Origin: Methanomassiliicoccaceae archaeon
Lineage (GTDB): Archaea > Thermoplasmatota > Thermoplasmata > Methanomassiliicoccales > Methanomethylophilaceae
Length of the DNA stretch: 15,809 nucleotides
Assembly: GCA_009786295.1 (NCBI GenBank)
Contig: WQTN01000129.1
Coordinates: forward strand, 1 to 15,809
Direction of reading: 5' to 3'
Shown: piece after piece, positions 1 to 7,081 of the stretch
Numbering within the stretch: the stretch's first letter is position 1
How the letters are laid out: every line of letters starts with the position of its first letter
Program-made: the position numbers and the translations under genes
The notes under the pieces: model-generated
Told to the model about the DNA's origin: nothing
Database searches by the model: none
Seen by the model: the letters and a program-made list of their open reading frames with translations, nothing else

Positions 1-344
1 TTGCTGAGGTACTCCTCCCCGCCCTGAAGCCTTAATTCCTCTGTGGGCGAGAACGTTATCTTCTCTGCGTTCTTTGCGATTATCTTCTTTACTCCGACGC
101 GCTCATCTATTGAAGTTCCAGCGTTGCGCCGGGCGGAGCCGTCTATCCTTATTATTCCGCGATTGGCATCCTCCGGGATCCCCCTCAGTACTTTGACGAC
201 CGTTTTCTTTGTGCCGTCTATCTGTATGATATCGCCGGTTTTGAATTCGAATATGTCCATAAGTTCAGGGTCAAGCCTGGCGATGCCTTTTCCCGTCTCT
301 CCGGGTTTCAGTTCTGCGACCTTTATTGCTTTGTCAGTGCTCAT
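1..344 (-). CDS. Cdc48/VAT-family AAA ATPase, N-terminal part (partial)
   Basis: This is the first 114 residues of an AAA ATPase of the Cdc48/p97/VAT family; the gene continues beyond the left edge, so the ATPase modules are not visible. The visible part reads as the Cdc48 N-domain: residues about 18-90 carry GIARLDPELM, then TGDIIQIDG, then RGIPEDANRGIIRIDG and an R-N-A-G-T-S-I-D-E-R-V-G-V stretch, the usual order of the double-psi beta-barrel sub-domain. Such ATPases form cytosolic hexamers that unfold substrates for the proteasome or remodel complexes. The ATG lies in an ATGA overlap (341-344) with the stop of the upstream ArsR-like gene, so the two are probably translationally coupled on one mRNA. 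The family call is firm; that two AAA domains follow is inferred from the family. Confidence 0.9.
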   Translation of the reverse strand, partial: MSTDKAIKVAELKPGETGKGIARLDPELMDIFEFKTGDIIQIDGTKKTVVKVLRGIPEDANRGIIRIDGSARRNAGTSIDERVGVKKIIAKNAEKITFSPTEELRLQGGEEYLS

Positions 345-967
345 TCTTCATCCCTCTTTTTTGTGTCCTTGTGTTTGCATTCAATATCGCTCATGATCCT
401 GGTCATCCTGTCCTCTCTGATGCCCATGTCCCGGAAGACCTCCTGCAGATCGTGTCCCGGCGAGTTCAGCATCTCATACAGTATGCTTCTCTCCAGGTAG
501 TCAAACCCGCCTGCGATCGGGCTGTTCATGAACGAACGGATCATCATGTTGCGCCTTTCGACCATTTCTTCTCTCATTCTGTCAAATTCTTCGATCTGTC
601 TGTCTATTTCCGATAAGCTTTCTCTCGTCTCCTCAAACGCCATGTCGATGCTCTCTTGGGCATTCTCTTCATGCTCCGGTCTCGAGAGGGTTGCTCTGAA
701 CATTCCATTGCGCATGTCCACCGTGAGCGTGAATTCCGAGGTCGGACGGTAGACGATCTTAAAGGGCCCCTTGTCGCTGCTTTCTCTCCAGCTCTCCACC
801 AGCCCGCTTCTCTCAAGAATGTCCAGATTCTTCATTATCGCCTGTTGGCTCACTCCGAGTTCCCTTGAGAGCTGCAAAGGGTAATGGGGCTCCCTGACAA
901 GCGCCATGAGGATCCTTCGTCTTGTGGGGTTCTCGATGACCGACAGGATAGTATCGATGTCATTCAT
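341..967 (-). CDS. ArsR-like winged-helix transcriptional regulator with C-terminal coiled coil
   Basis: A 208-residue protein with an ArsR-type winged helix at residues 1-82: NPTRRRILMAL, then LSRELGVSQQAIMKNLDILE as the recognition helix region, and a wing ending near VYRP. Residues about 100-145 are Glu/Arg-rich and heptad-like (SEIDRQIEEFDRMREEMVER), which suggests a dimerising coiled coil. The C-terminal 50 residues are charged and of unknown role. The start is supported by GGTGAT just upstream, complementary to the 16S 3' end. The stop overlaps the Cdc48 start by 4 nt, so the regulator leads a two-gene operon and may control expression of the chaperone-like ATPase, perhaps with autoregulation through the repeats in its promoter. 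The effector is unknown, and no Cys-rich metal-binding motif is visible. The HTH call is sure; the regulon is inference. Confidence 0.87.
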   Translation of the reverse strand: MNDIDTILSVIENPTRRRILMALVREPHYPLQLSRELGVSQQAIMKNLDILERSGLVESWRESSDKGPFKIVYRPTSEFTLTVDMRNGMFRATLSRPEHEENAQESIDMAFEETRESLSEIDRQIEEFDRMREEMVERRNMMIRSFMNSPIAGGFDYLERSILYEMLNSPGHDLQEVFRDMGIREDRMTRIMSDIECKHKDTKKRDEE

Positions 968-981
968 ATTATCACCAGGTT

Positions 982-1030
982 GTTAACTTATAGTTACTAA
1001 CTGATGGTTAATGTACATGCAGTATTTAAA
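982..1030 (-). promoter_or_regulatory. Promoter and possible operator of the arsR-like/cdc48 operon
   Basis: Read on the minus strand, a TATA box TTTAAATA lies at 1030-1023, which predicts transcription starting near 1000 and a leader of about 33 nt. Around that start are GTTAAC (982-987, a perfect palindrome) and GTTACTAAC (993-1001, an inverted repeat), followed by a further GTTAAT (1007-1012) on the plus strand. A protein bound here would cover the transcription start, as expected for an autoregulated ArsR-type gene. The TATA box is seen directly; the operator role is inference. Confidence 0.5.
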
Positions 1031-1069
1031 CAGTGCGCAGAAAGGGATTTTTTGTCGACATGGTTGGCG

Positions 1070-1078
1070 TTATATATG
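1070..1078 (+). promoter_or_regulatory. TATA box of the TPR/ankyrin/DUF1266 operon
   Basis: TTATATATG lies about 36 nt before the first ATG of the operon (1110), predicting a transcript start near 1098-1102 and a leader of only about 10 nt. No Shine-Dalgarno site precedes the ATG, so the first gene is probably translated from a very short-leadered or leaderless mRNA, unlike the three downstream genes, which all have one. Confidence 0.6.
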
Positions 1079-1109
1079 AATATTAAAACCTCCATAGAAT
1101 AAAAGTATC

Positions 1110-1598
1110 ATGAGCTTCAATACAAATGTGTCCGACTCACCGGCACGGCAGGGAACGGACAAACTTGCTTTGGCCGTATCCTGTCTGCGTCAACGCCGAA
1201 ATGCTCAGGCATTTCTTTTGCTGTCTGCGCCGGGGTTTGAAAAAGCGCCCGCGGCGCAGTTCGCGCTGGGGTTGTGCTATCTCCGTGCGAATGACCTCTC
1301 AAAATCGATCGCATGTCTTGAACAAACGCTCCGTCTGCTTAAAGCAGCCACAGCTCCGCGCGAGTCGCCTGTGGCGGACGAGGCATATCTTCAGCTTGCG
1401 GCGGAACAGATAGACAAAGAGGTATACCTCGAACCCATGGATGCGGACTTCTGTGTCCGTTTCCCGCAGGCGGCGGAACAGACCACTCTGCTGGCACTGA
1501 TCCATGCGTACCGCGAGAACAGCATGGAAGAACAAGCCAGGCGGCTTGCTGCCGGTCTGACCGGTGCAGAGTTCGCGGAATATCGGAAAACATTGTAA
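1110..1598 (+). CDS. TPR-like helical repeat protein, first gene of accessory operon
   Basis: A 162-residue protein with no signal peptide or membrane segment. Residues about 17-80 look like one to two TPR-type helical hairpins: LALAVSCLRQRRNAQAFLLL, then AAQFALGLCYLRANDLSKSI followed by ACLEQTLRLL, with the usual A-x-x-x-L-G-x-x-Y spacing and an acidic/amide turn. A second helical part, residues about 120-155 (ALIHAYRENSMEEQARRLA), could be another. Such repeats normally bind partner proteins; no catalytic motif is visible. The stop lies 12 nt before the next gene, which carries its own AGAGGA ribosome site, so this is the leading gene of a four-gene operon ending in a DUF1266 protein. The TPR assignment rests on pattern only and could be a related helical repeat such as Sel1; the partner is unknown. 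Confidence 0.72.
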   Translation: MSFNTNVSDSPARQGTDKLALAVSCLRQRRNAQAFLLLSAPGFEKAPAAQFALGLCYLRANDLSKSIACLEQTLRLLKAATAPRESPVADEAYLQLAAEQIDKEVYLEPMDADFCVRFPQAAEQTTLLALIHAYRENSMEEQARRLAAGLTGAEFAEYRKTL

Positions 1599-1610
1599 GA
1601 GGAATGATCC

Positions 1611-3209
1611 ATGCATGTCAACGAAGTGAAAAATATATATGGGAAGAATGGGCCGGAAGCTGCACTGGAGGCATACAAAGCCTTTTTGGCGGAACACCCG
1701 GAGTCGGGTGATGAGCTGGCTTTCATTGCCGCCGACTATGCGCACCCTGAAGCGCTCGCTTTGCTTTTCGGAGCGGGAGTGTCCCCCGACATCACCGACA
1801 AATACCAGCATACGCTGCTCCATTATCTGGGAAAACAGCCGGAGAGCACGTACTACATCAAGCCCGAGGGCGCAGTGCGCGCGACAACAGAGCTTTTGCT
1901 AGACAACAAACTCAGTGCTCTGCGTAAGGATACGAACAGGAACATGACCTGCTATCACTACGCTGCTGAGAACGGCATGGCGGAAATGATCGAGGCACTG
2001 GCCGCCCGCGGCGCGAAACTGAACATGACCGACAAGGACGGAAACACAGGCATTCACATCGCCTGCGATTATGTCCGTCATGCTCTGAAAAACGTTGAGT
2101 TCAGCAAGAACAGTGCTGAACGGGCAAAGAAAAATTACGAGGAAACGCTGGCCGGGTACAAAAGCCAGGGCAGGACCGAGGAACAGATAGCGCAGTATGT
2201 GTCAAGCAATGCGAGCGCTCCCGAAAAGGCCCAGCAGGAATATGATGCGGCGGTCGCACGGGTCGAGAGGTATTTCCGTGTTGTAAAAGCATTTGCCGAA
2301 GGCGGTGTAGACAAAGATGAAAAGAACGGATACGGGCAGTCTGCGCTGGACATCGCTGTCAAGAGCGATGCGAAGAAGATCGCAGCCTATCTTTCTGGCA
2401 CATTGACCGATGATGCGGACGGATCCGCCATAGCTGCGGGAGGCATGACTCTGCACCAGGCCGCTGAAAAAGGCGACAAAGAAGCTATAAAGGCAATCGC
2501 TGCGGCAGGTGCAGACCTCAATGGACTGAAAGAGGGAGAACGGCACAGGAACGGAGGATGCACGCCCTTGGCCATCGCAGTCATTTTTATGAAGAACGAA
2601 GCCGCGGAAGCCCTGCTTGCCTGCGGTGCCGACCCGTCTTTCAAAGACAGCAGCGGCAGGGTGGCGGTAAGCTATCTGAACGAAGCGTCCGTGAACGGTC
2701 CCGCCTTTGAAGAAAAACGCATTCCAAGGTTCATCAAGGATATGGTCAGTGTGGGGCTGAACATCAACACCCCGGTGGACGATGACGGCAATACGCTGTT
2801 GATCCTGGCCTGCAAATCCGGCAGATCGGGAGGCTATAACAAATACACTAAAAAGGGCGAGATGATCAGCGGAACGCTGAAACACAACCCCGACATAAAT
2901 CTTAAAAACAGATTCGGCGAGACGGCGCTGATGCATGCCTGTGCCAGGGACTTTGAGATAATGGAGCAGGTACAGCTCACTCTGCTGGAACAGGGAGCGA
3001 ACGTTGCCGCCGCCGATAAGAACGGGGACACGGCCCTGCATTATGCCGCCCGCAACGGCGACAGGAACGGAGCGAAAACACTTTGCGACATGCTGCTGGA
3101 GTTCGGCGCGGTTGCGAACGCAGTAAACAACGCCGGGCAAACGGCGCTGGACATCGCTACAGAAAATGAAAACGAGCCGCTCGTCAAACTGCTTCTTGGC
3201 AAAATGTGA
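1611..3209 (+). CDS. Ankyrin-repeat protein with helical insert (532 aa)
   Basis: A soluble 532-residue ankyrin protein. Repeat signatures recur as G-N/Q-T-x-L/I-H-x-A and G-A/G-x-V/D-x-N/D: around 46-75, 108-150, 225-262, 278-305, 313-345, 391-432, 434-470 and 470-530. The canonical ones are NGDTALHYAARNGD (471-484) and NAGQTALDIATENE (507-520). Between the repeat ending near 152 and the one starting near 225 lies a Lys/Glu/Ala-rich helical stretch (about 157-225) that looks like a coiled-coil insert. The N-terminal 35 residues (GPEAALEAYKAFLAEHP) form a single TPR-like helix pair. No enzyme motif, signal peptide or membrane helix is visible. AGAGGA precedes the ATG, and the next ankyrin gene starts 13 nt after the stop. 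The likely role is a protein-binding scaffold; the ligand is unknown. Confidence 0.85.
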   Translation: MHVNEVKNIYGKNGPEAALEAYKAFLAEHPESGDELAFIAADYAHPEALALLFGAGVSPDITDKYQHTLLHYLGKQPESTYYIKPEGAVRATTELLLDNKLSALRKDTNRNMTCYHYAAENGMAEMIEALAARGAKLNMTDKDGNTGIHIACDYVRHALKNVEFSKNSAERAKKNYEETLAGYKSQGRTEEQIAQYVSSNASAPEKAQQEYDAAVARVERYFRVVKAFAEGGVDKDEKNGYGQSALDIAVKSDAKKIAAYLSGTLTDDADGSAIAAGGMTLHQAAEKGDKEAIKAIAAAGADLNGLKEGERHRNGGCTPLAIAVIFMKNEAAEALLACGADPSFKDSSGRVAVSYLNEASVNGPAFEEKRIPRFIKDMVSVGLNINTPVDDDGNTLLILACKSGRSGGYNKYTKKGEMISGTLKHNPDINLKNRFGETALMHACARDFEIMEQVQLTLLEQGANVAAADKNGDTALHYAARNGDRNGAKTLCDMLLEFGAVANAVNNAGQTALDIATENENEPLVKLLLGKM

Positions 3210-3222
3210 AAGGAGATTAAAA

Positions 3223-4191
3223 ATGGACAACACATTCTTAAACGCCTGCAAGAACGGGCAAAAGGGAATCGTCGAGGCCTTTGTAAAAAAAGGCGGAATC
3301 GACTACAACAAACGCGACCAGATGGGCTGTACGCCGTTGTTTTACGCCTGTATCAAAGGTGCTCGGGATATAGTGAAGATACTGATCGACAACGGTGCAG
3401 ATGTCTCGCTGGCCAACAACGAGAGCATCACGCCTTTGCACGCGGTCTCAAAAAGCGGCAACAAGGAGATCATGAAACTGTTGATCGACAACGGCGCGAA
3501 CATCAACACGACAGACAAGTACGGAGCGTCTCCTCTGATCTACACCTTGAAGGAAAAACGCACTGAGGGAGCAAACTATCTGATATCGCTCGGTGCGGAC
3601 ACATCAATAAAGGACAACAACGGGCACACCGCTCTGGACTATGCCACTGCACACGGCCTGCGGGACATAATTCCGCTGCTGTCCGGCGAAGGGGAGAACA
3701 AAGATTCCTTCGGCAACACGCCGCTGCATCAGGCGGCGCACAACGGGCAGAGCGAGGTCGTGGCCGCGCTGCTGAGATCAGGAGCGGCGGTAAACGCTGT
3801 CAACGACAACGGCGAATCCCCGCTGATCATAGCCTGCATAAACGGCAATCTGCAGATAGTCCGCCTGCTGCTCGGTGAGGGAGCGGATGCGAATCTGCGG
3901 CTGCTGAACGGCAATTCGCCGCTTCATTACGCAGCCGCGGGCGGGAATAAATTTTTGGGACTGGCACTGATAGAAAAAGGCGCAGATCTGAATTTCCAGA
4001 ATGAGGCGGGAGAATCATCCCTAATTGTAGCCGCAATGCGGGGGCAGAATGATTTTACAGCCATGCTGATAGAAAAAGGCGCGAACGTGAACGCAGTGGA
4101 CAATCTTGAACACAGCGCAACGTACTATGCATCCGAAGGCGGGTACACAGAGATCGTTGAACAGCTTATTGTGGCGGGGGCTGAACACTAA
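3223..4191 (+). CDS. Ankyrin-repeat protein (322 aa)
   Basis: A 322-residue protein made almost wholly of ankyrin repeats, about nine of them from residue 3 to the end: MGCTPLFYACIKGARDIVKI (34-53), SITPLHAVSKSGNKEIMKLL (68-87), GHTALDYATAHG (134-145), GNTPLHQAAHNG (164-175), GESPLIIACING (197-208), GNSPLHYAAAGG (230-241) and more. Each is followed by the G-A-D/N-V/A-N turn. The start is the ATG at 3223, preceded by AAGGAGAT; the longer reading from 3166 would overlap the upstream gene and lacks such a site. It is cytosolic, with no signal peptide and no catalytic domain. It lies 13 nt after the larger ankyrin gene and 15 nt before the DUF1266 gene. The two ankyrin proteins share a short LSG linker followed by an LHQAA repeat, which hints at an old duplication. 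Confidence 0.9.
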   Translation: MDNTFLNACKNGQKGIVEAFVKKGGIDYNKRDQMGCTPLFYACIKGARDIVKILIDNGADVSLANNESITPLHAVSKSGNKEIMKLLIDNGANINTTDKYGASPLIYTLKEKRTEGANYLISLGADTSIKDNNGHTALDYATAHGLRDIIPLLSGEGENKDSFGNTPLHQAAHNGQSEVVAALLRSGAAVNAVNDNGESPLIIACINGNLQIVRLLLGEGADANLRLLNGNSPLHYAAAGGNKFLGLALIEKGADLNFQNEAGESSLIVAAMRGQNDFTAMLIEKGANVNAVDNLEHSATYYASEGGYTEIVEQLIVAGAEH

Positions 4192-4206
4192 AAGGAGAGA
4201 AGAACT

Positions 4207-5070
4207 ATGGATATTATGCAAGCTCAGAAAGAAATGGAACGGATCCAGATGGAGATCATGAAGGTGCAGATGGAGTATGCCGCTAACCCGACGCCCGAGA
4301 ATGCGCTCATCATGCAGCAGAAAATAACGCTTCTCAGTCAGGAGGCCGTAAAAATATCTGCAATGTCGTCGTGCGACGACGATAATGAGGTCAACATTTA
4401 TGCGAATGATGATTACGAGATTGACCCTCAGGTCATAAAGGACTTTGTCGATGCACATCCCGTGCCGGAAGATCAGAAAAAATATCTGCCCATCGGGGCG
4501 ATTTTGATCGCCACTCACGACGAACCCTGGCAATGCTTTGCCCTTATGGAAGAAGCGGAGTACTGGGAGAGCGTTCTGGACGGAGGATGGGGCATCGGAA
4601 AAGTGGCCGCAGGCCGAAAGATGCTGGCATCTCTGTTAGAAGGGAGGCACCAAGCGCAATATGGAGGAGAATACCGCAAACTCAAAGCAGGACAGCCTAA
4701 TAAACTGGATGAAGACAGCGTAGAAGGTTATGGAGATACCCTCGAAGCCCTCAAGGAGCACATCCCCGATTTGTTCCCGTTCGCCCAGAAGTGCGACACG
4801 CTGCTGGCGTGGGACCTGGAGCGCGTGGGCTATTTGGCACGCATATTCCGCGGTCTCGGCTGGATCGATGATGCTGAGATGCTGGACTGGATCAAAAAGG
4901 CGGCAAAAGCGATCAAAGACACTTTTTCCAGCTGGGAAGGATACATGGTATCTATTCTGATCGGCCGCGCGGTGGCCTATAACTTTGATTACTATGTAAT
5001 AGGAACGGCACAAGAGGTCTTCAACGGCGCACAGGATATTTTGAAGAAGTATCCTCTCAGCAGTTTGTGA
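4207..5070 (+). CDS. DUF1266-family protein, last gene of accessory operon
   Basis: A 287-residue soluble protein. Residues 1-55 form an amphipathic, Met/Gln/Glu-rich helix (QKEMERIQMEIMKVQMEYAA), probably a coiled coil. Residues 56-75 are acidic. Residues about 95-260 match what I know of DUF1266: W-Q-C-F-A-L near 108, GGWGIGKVAAGRKML (126-140), then the hallmark AWDLERVGYLARIFRGLGWI (201-220), a DWIKKAA helix, and SSWEGYMVSILIGRAVAYNF (241-260). Bacterial DUF1266 proteins (E. coli YbeR and YbeU) also have no known biochemical role and sit beside Sel1-repeat and J-domain genes. AAAGGAGAGA precedes the start, and a strong hairpin follows the stop, closing the operon. The family call is good from the Trp/Gly/Arg pattern; the function is unknown. 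Confidence 0.8.
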   Translation: MDIMQAQKEMERIQMEIMKVQMEYAANPTPENALIMQQKITLLSQEAVKISAMSSCDDDNEVNIYANDDYEIDPQVIKDFVDAHPVPEDQKKYLPIGAILIATHDEPWQCFALMEEAEYWESVLDGGWGIGKVAAGRKMLASLLEGRHQAQYGGEYRKLKAGQPNKLDEDSVEGYGDTLEALKEHIPDLFPFAQKCDTLLAWDLERVGYLARIFRGLGWIDDAEMLDWIKKAAKAIKDTFSSWEGYMVSILIGRAVAYNFDYYVIGTAQEVFNGAQDILKKYPLSSL

Positions 5071-5081
5071 TCGGCTGTCAC

Positions 5082-5119
5082 ATCCCGGGCTCATCGGCGG
5101 ATGCCGCGGAACCCGGGAT
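5082..5119 (+). terminator. GC-rich hairpin closing the TPR/ankyrin/DUF1266 operon
   Basis: ATCCCGGG (5082-5089) pairs perfectly with CCCGGGAT (5112-5119), and an inner CGGC-GGAT-GCCG hairpin sits at 5095-5106. It is followed by AAAACCTTATTTTC, a moderately T-rich run. It lies 11 nt after the DUF1266 stop, so it most likely ends the operon and insulates the trpB2 promoter. Confidence 0.65.
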
Positions 5120-5140
5120 AAAACCTTATTTTCTGGATTT

Positions 5141-5184
5141 AATGTACAATAATATACATCAATGTACATAAGATTATATACATG
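5141..5184 (+). promoter_or_regulatory. trpB2 promoter with TGTACA/TATACA boxes
   Basis: Two imperfect copies of a 20-24 bp unit stand head to tail: AATGTACAATAATATACATC at 5141-5160, and a related unit at 5161-5184 that begins AATGTACATAAG and ends ATATACATG. TGTACA occurs at 5143-5148 and 5163-5168, TATACA at 5153-5158 and 5177-5182, so three boxes are spaced exactly 10 bp (one helical turn). The TATA box TTATATAC (5174-5181) overlaps the last box and predicts a transcript start near 5202, at the trpB2 ATG. TGTACA is the TRP box bound by the repressor TrpY in Methanothermobacter (established knowledge). Use of such a regulator here is inference, and no trpY-like gene lies in this window. 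Confidence 0.65.
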
Positions 5185-5201
5185 TGTGCTTTGGCTCAAT
5201 C

Positions 5202-6521
5202 ATGGCGATACCTAAAGACATTAGGATAGACTTGCCGGTTGAAGGGGTGCCGAAAAAATGGTACAACCTGGCGGCAGACATAGGACATTTGGAGCCACCG
5301 CTCAACCCCGGAACGAAGAAACCGGCCAAACCCGAGGACTTCGAAGCGATCTTCTGCAAAGAGATCATAAGACAAGAGGGGTCGACCGAGCGCTATATCA
5401 ACATCCCGGAGGAGGTAAGGGACAACCTGGTATGTCTCAACCGCCCCGCACCGCTCCAGAGGGCGGTCAGGCTCGAGAAGTACCTGAAGACCCCTGCAAA
5501 GATATACTTCAAGAGAGAGGATATGAGCCCTCTCGGAAGCCACAAAGGGAACACGGCCCTTGCGCAGGCATACTTCAATGCGGAGGAAGGGATCCACACC
5601 CTTACCACCGAGACCGGAGCCGGGCAATGGGGAACCGCTTTGGCGATGGTATCGAACCTGTTCGACATTGACTGCACAGTGTTCATGGTCAAAGGCAGCT
5701 ATACGCAGAAGCCTATGAGAAAGACGATCATGCAGACATACGGCGCAACGGTGCATGCTTCCCCGAGCCCTCAGACGGAGTTCGGAAGGAAGGTCCTGAA
5801 GGAGCACCCGGATACAACAGGGTCCCTTGGGATAGCTATCTCCGAAGCATGCGAGATCGCTGCCAAAGATCCGAACACCTGCTATTCGCTGGGAAGCGTG
5901 CTCAACCATGTCATGCTGCATCAGACCGTCATCGGCATAGAGACCATCGAGCAAATGAAGATGGGCGAGATAGAGCCAGACTACATGATCGCATGTGCCG
6001 GCGGAGGATCGAACTTCGGCGGGTTTGCGTTCCCGCTGCTCGGAGAGAAGATCAAAGGCAAGGCTGACTGTACATTCGTGGCCGCGGAATCGAAGGCCGC
6101 CCCGTCCCTCACTGCGGGAGAGTTCAAGTACGATTTCGGAGACACGGGAGGATTCACTCCGCTCCTGATGATGTACACGCTCGGGCAGGAGTTCATTCCG
6201 AAAGGGATACACGCCGGAGGGCTGAGATACCACGGAATGTCGCCTCTTGTCTCTGCGGCAATGGACAAAGGGCTGATAACCGCACGGGCTTATGAGCAGC
6301 TCGAAACGTTCGAGGCGGGACTCACGTTCGCGAGGACGGAAGGCCTGGTCCCGGCACCGGAATCATGCCACGCGGTCAAAGCGGCAATGGACATCGCGCT
6401 GGAGTGCAAAGAGACCAAAGAGGAGAAGAACATAGTGTTCTGCATGTCGGGGCACGGGATGCTTGACCTCTATGGGTATGAACAGTACATCGACGGCACT
6501 ATGAAGAGCTCTTCGATCTGA
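5202..6521 (+). CDS. trpB2: Tryptophan synthase beta chain, TrpB2 type
   Basis: A 439-residue PLP enzyme that makes L-tryptophan from indole and serine in the cytosol. Visible hallmarks are FKREDMSPLGSHKGNTA, with the PLP lysine at K115 in GSHKGN, TETGAGQWGTALA (136-148, with the catalytic Glu at 137), and the phosphate-binding loop CAGGGSNFGG (265-274). The long N-terminus (KKWYNLAADI), the MRKTIMQTYGA segment and the total length near 440 mark the TrpB2 branch rather than the 390-residue TrpB1. The ATG at 5202 is chosen because the TATA box at 5174-5181 places the transcript start there (leaderless); a GTG at 5184 would lie before the RNA. No trpA or other trp gene is adjacent. Stand-alone TrpB2 is thought to salvage indole or work without tight TrpA coupling; other substrates are possible. 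Confidence 0.95.
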   Translation: MAIPKDIRIDLPVEGVPKKWYNLAADIGHLEPPLNPGTKKPAKPEDFEAIFCKEIIRQEGSTERYINIPEEVRDNLVCLNRPAPLQRAVRLEKYLKTPAKIYFKREDMSPLGSHKGNTALAQAYFNAEEGIHTLTTETGAGQWGTALAMVSNLFDIDCTVFMVKGSYTQKPMRKTIMQTYGATVHASPSPQTEFGRKVLKEHPDTTGSLGIAISEACEIAAKDPNTCYSLGSVLNHVMLHQTVIGIETIEQMKMGEIEPDYMIACAGGGSNFGGFAFPLLGEKIKGKADCTFVAAESKAAPSLTAGEFKYDFGDTGGFTPLLMMYTLGQEFIPKGIHAGGLRYHGMSPLVSAAMDKGLITARAYEQLETFEAGLTFARTEGLVPAPESCHAVKAAMDIALECKETKEEKNIVFCMSGHGMLDLYGYEQYIDGTMKSSSI

Positions 6522-6566
6522 ACGGATACAGCACAAAAACAAAAACATGGGAAACCTGCCCTTACC

Positions 6567-6580
6567 TTCATTTTCATTTT
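6567..6580 (+). terminator. T-rich run downstream of trpB2
   Basis: TTCATTTTCATTTT lies about 46 nt after the trpB2 stop in a region with no gene. Archaeal RNA polymerase stops at such T-rich tracts without needing a hairpin, so this is the likely trpB2 transcript end. No stem was seen next to it. Confidence 0.35.
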
Positions 6581-6667
6581 AAAACCGACAAAACAGGAAG
6601 TAAAAACCCTTCAACATCGGAAGTGACTAACAATATCTAATCAATCTGGCTATCATGAAAACTTTTC

Positions 6668-7041
6668 ATAGTAGAGGATGTGCAGGCATGGAATCCCTCC
6701 ATCCGTTCCGGTACTTCCGTGAGGACATATCCGAAACGGCATTCTGTGGACCCTTCGATCGCAGCATATATGCTGAGGGCATCAACCCAAAAGCTGTTGA
6801 CGGACTTTGGGATATTTGGTCTTCTCTTTGAGGCGCTGTGTGTCCGGACCTCAGAGTGTATTCTCAGGGTTTGAACGGAGAGATATATCACTACCGTGAC
6901 GGATATGGTCTTGAGGCGGACATTGTCATCCGTCTTGATGATGGGCGATCCCGCTTCCTCATGATACTTACTGCGGGAGAATATGGGTACAAACGTCCTG
7001 ATGGAGTATATGTTATCCCGATCGGATGCCTGAGGGACTGA
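6668..7041 (+). pseudogene. Remnant of an AAA-type ATPase with C-terminal DUF4143 domain
   Basis: Broken reading frames resemble the C-terminal DUF4143 domain of archaeal AAA-type ATPases of about 400 or more residues. In one frame (6668-6847) the text runs EDVQAWNPSIRSGT, KRHSVDPSIAA, DFGIFGLLFEALCVR. From about 6848 the homology continues in the next frame as DLRVYSQGLNGEIYHYRDG, LEADIVIRLDDGR, then RFLMILTAGEYGYKRPDGVY and IPIGCLRD to a TGA at 7041. The shift fits loss of one G in CGG-GAC near 6847. The DDGR-to-RFLM junction also appears to lack the usual IEVKLG segment of roughly 40-50 residues, so there is an internal deletion as well. The N-terminal ATPase with Walker motifs is absent and no usable start is present. 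It converges on the Fic gene. The identity comes from family memory; that it is a pseudogene is clear from the frames. Confidence 0.72.
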
Positions 7042-7081
7042 TACAGTTCTGGTGAAGCTTGGATATGAGCATAGGCCACGG

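Noticed and set aside
1012..1017. TGTACA in the ArsR-like promoter, same as the trpB2 boxes
   Set aside because: A single copy without the 10-bp array; expected by chance at this length, so not taken as a TRP box.
3166..3222. Upstream in-frame start for the second ankyrin gene
   Set aside because: It would overlap the previous ankyrin gene by over 40 nt with no ribosome site, whereas the ATG at 3223 has AAGGAG at the right distance.
2202..3251. 349-codon minus-strand open frame opposite the large ankyrin gene
   Set aside because: Antisense shadow of a GC-rich coding sequence; no family resemblance and no promoter or ribosome site.
5184..5201. GTG start extending TrpB2 by six residues
   Set aside because: The TATA box places the transcript start near 5202, and the added residues do not look like TrpB2.
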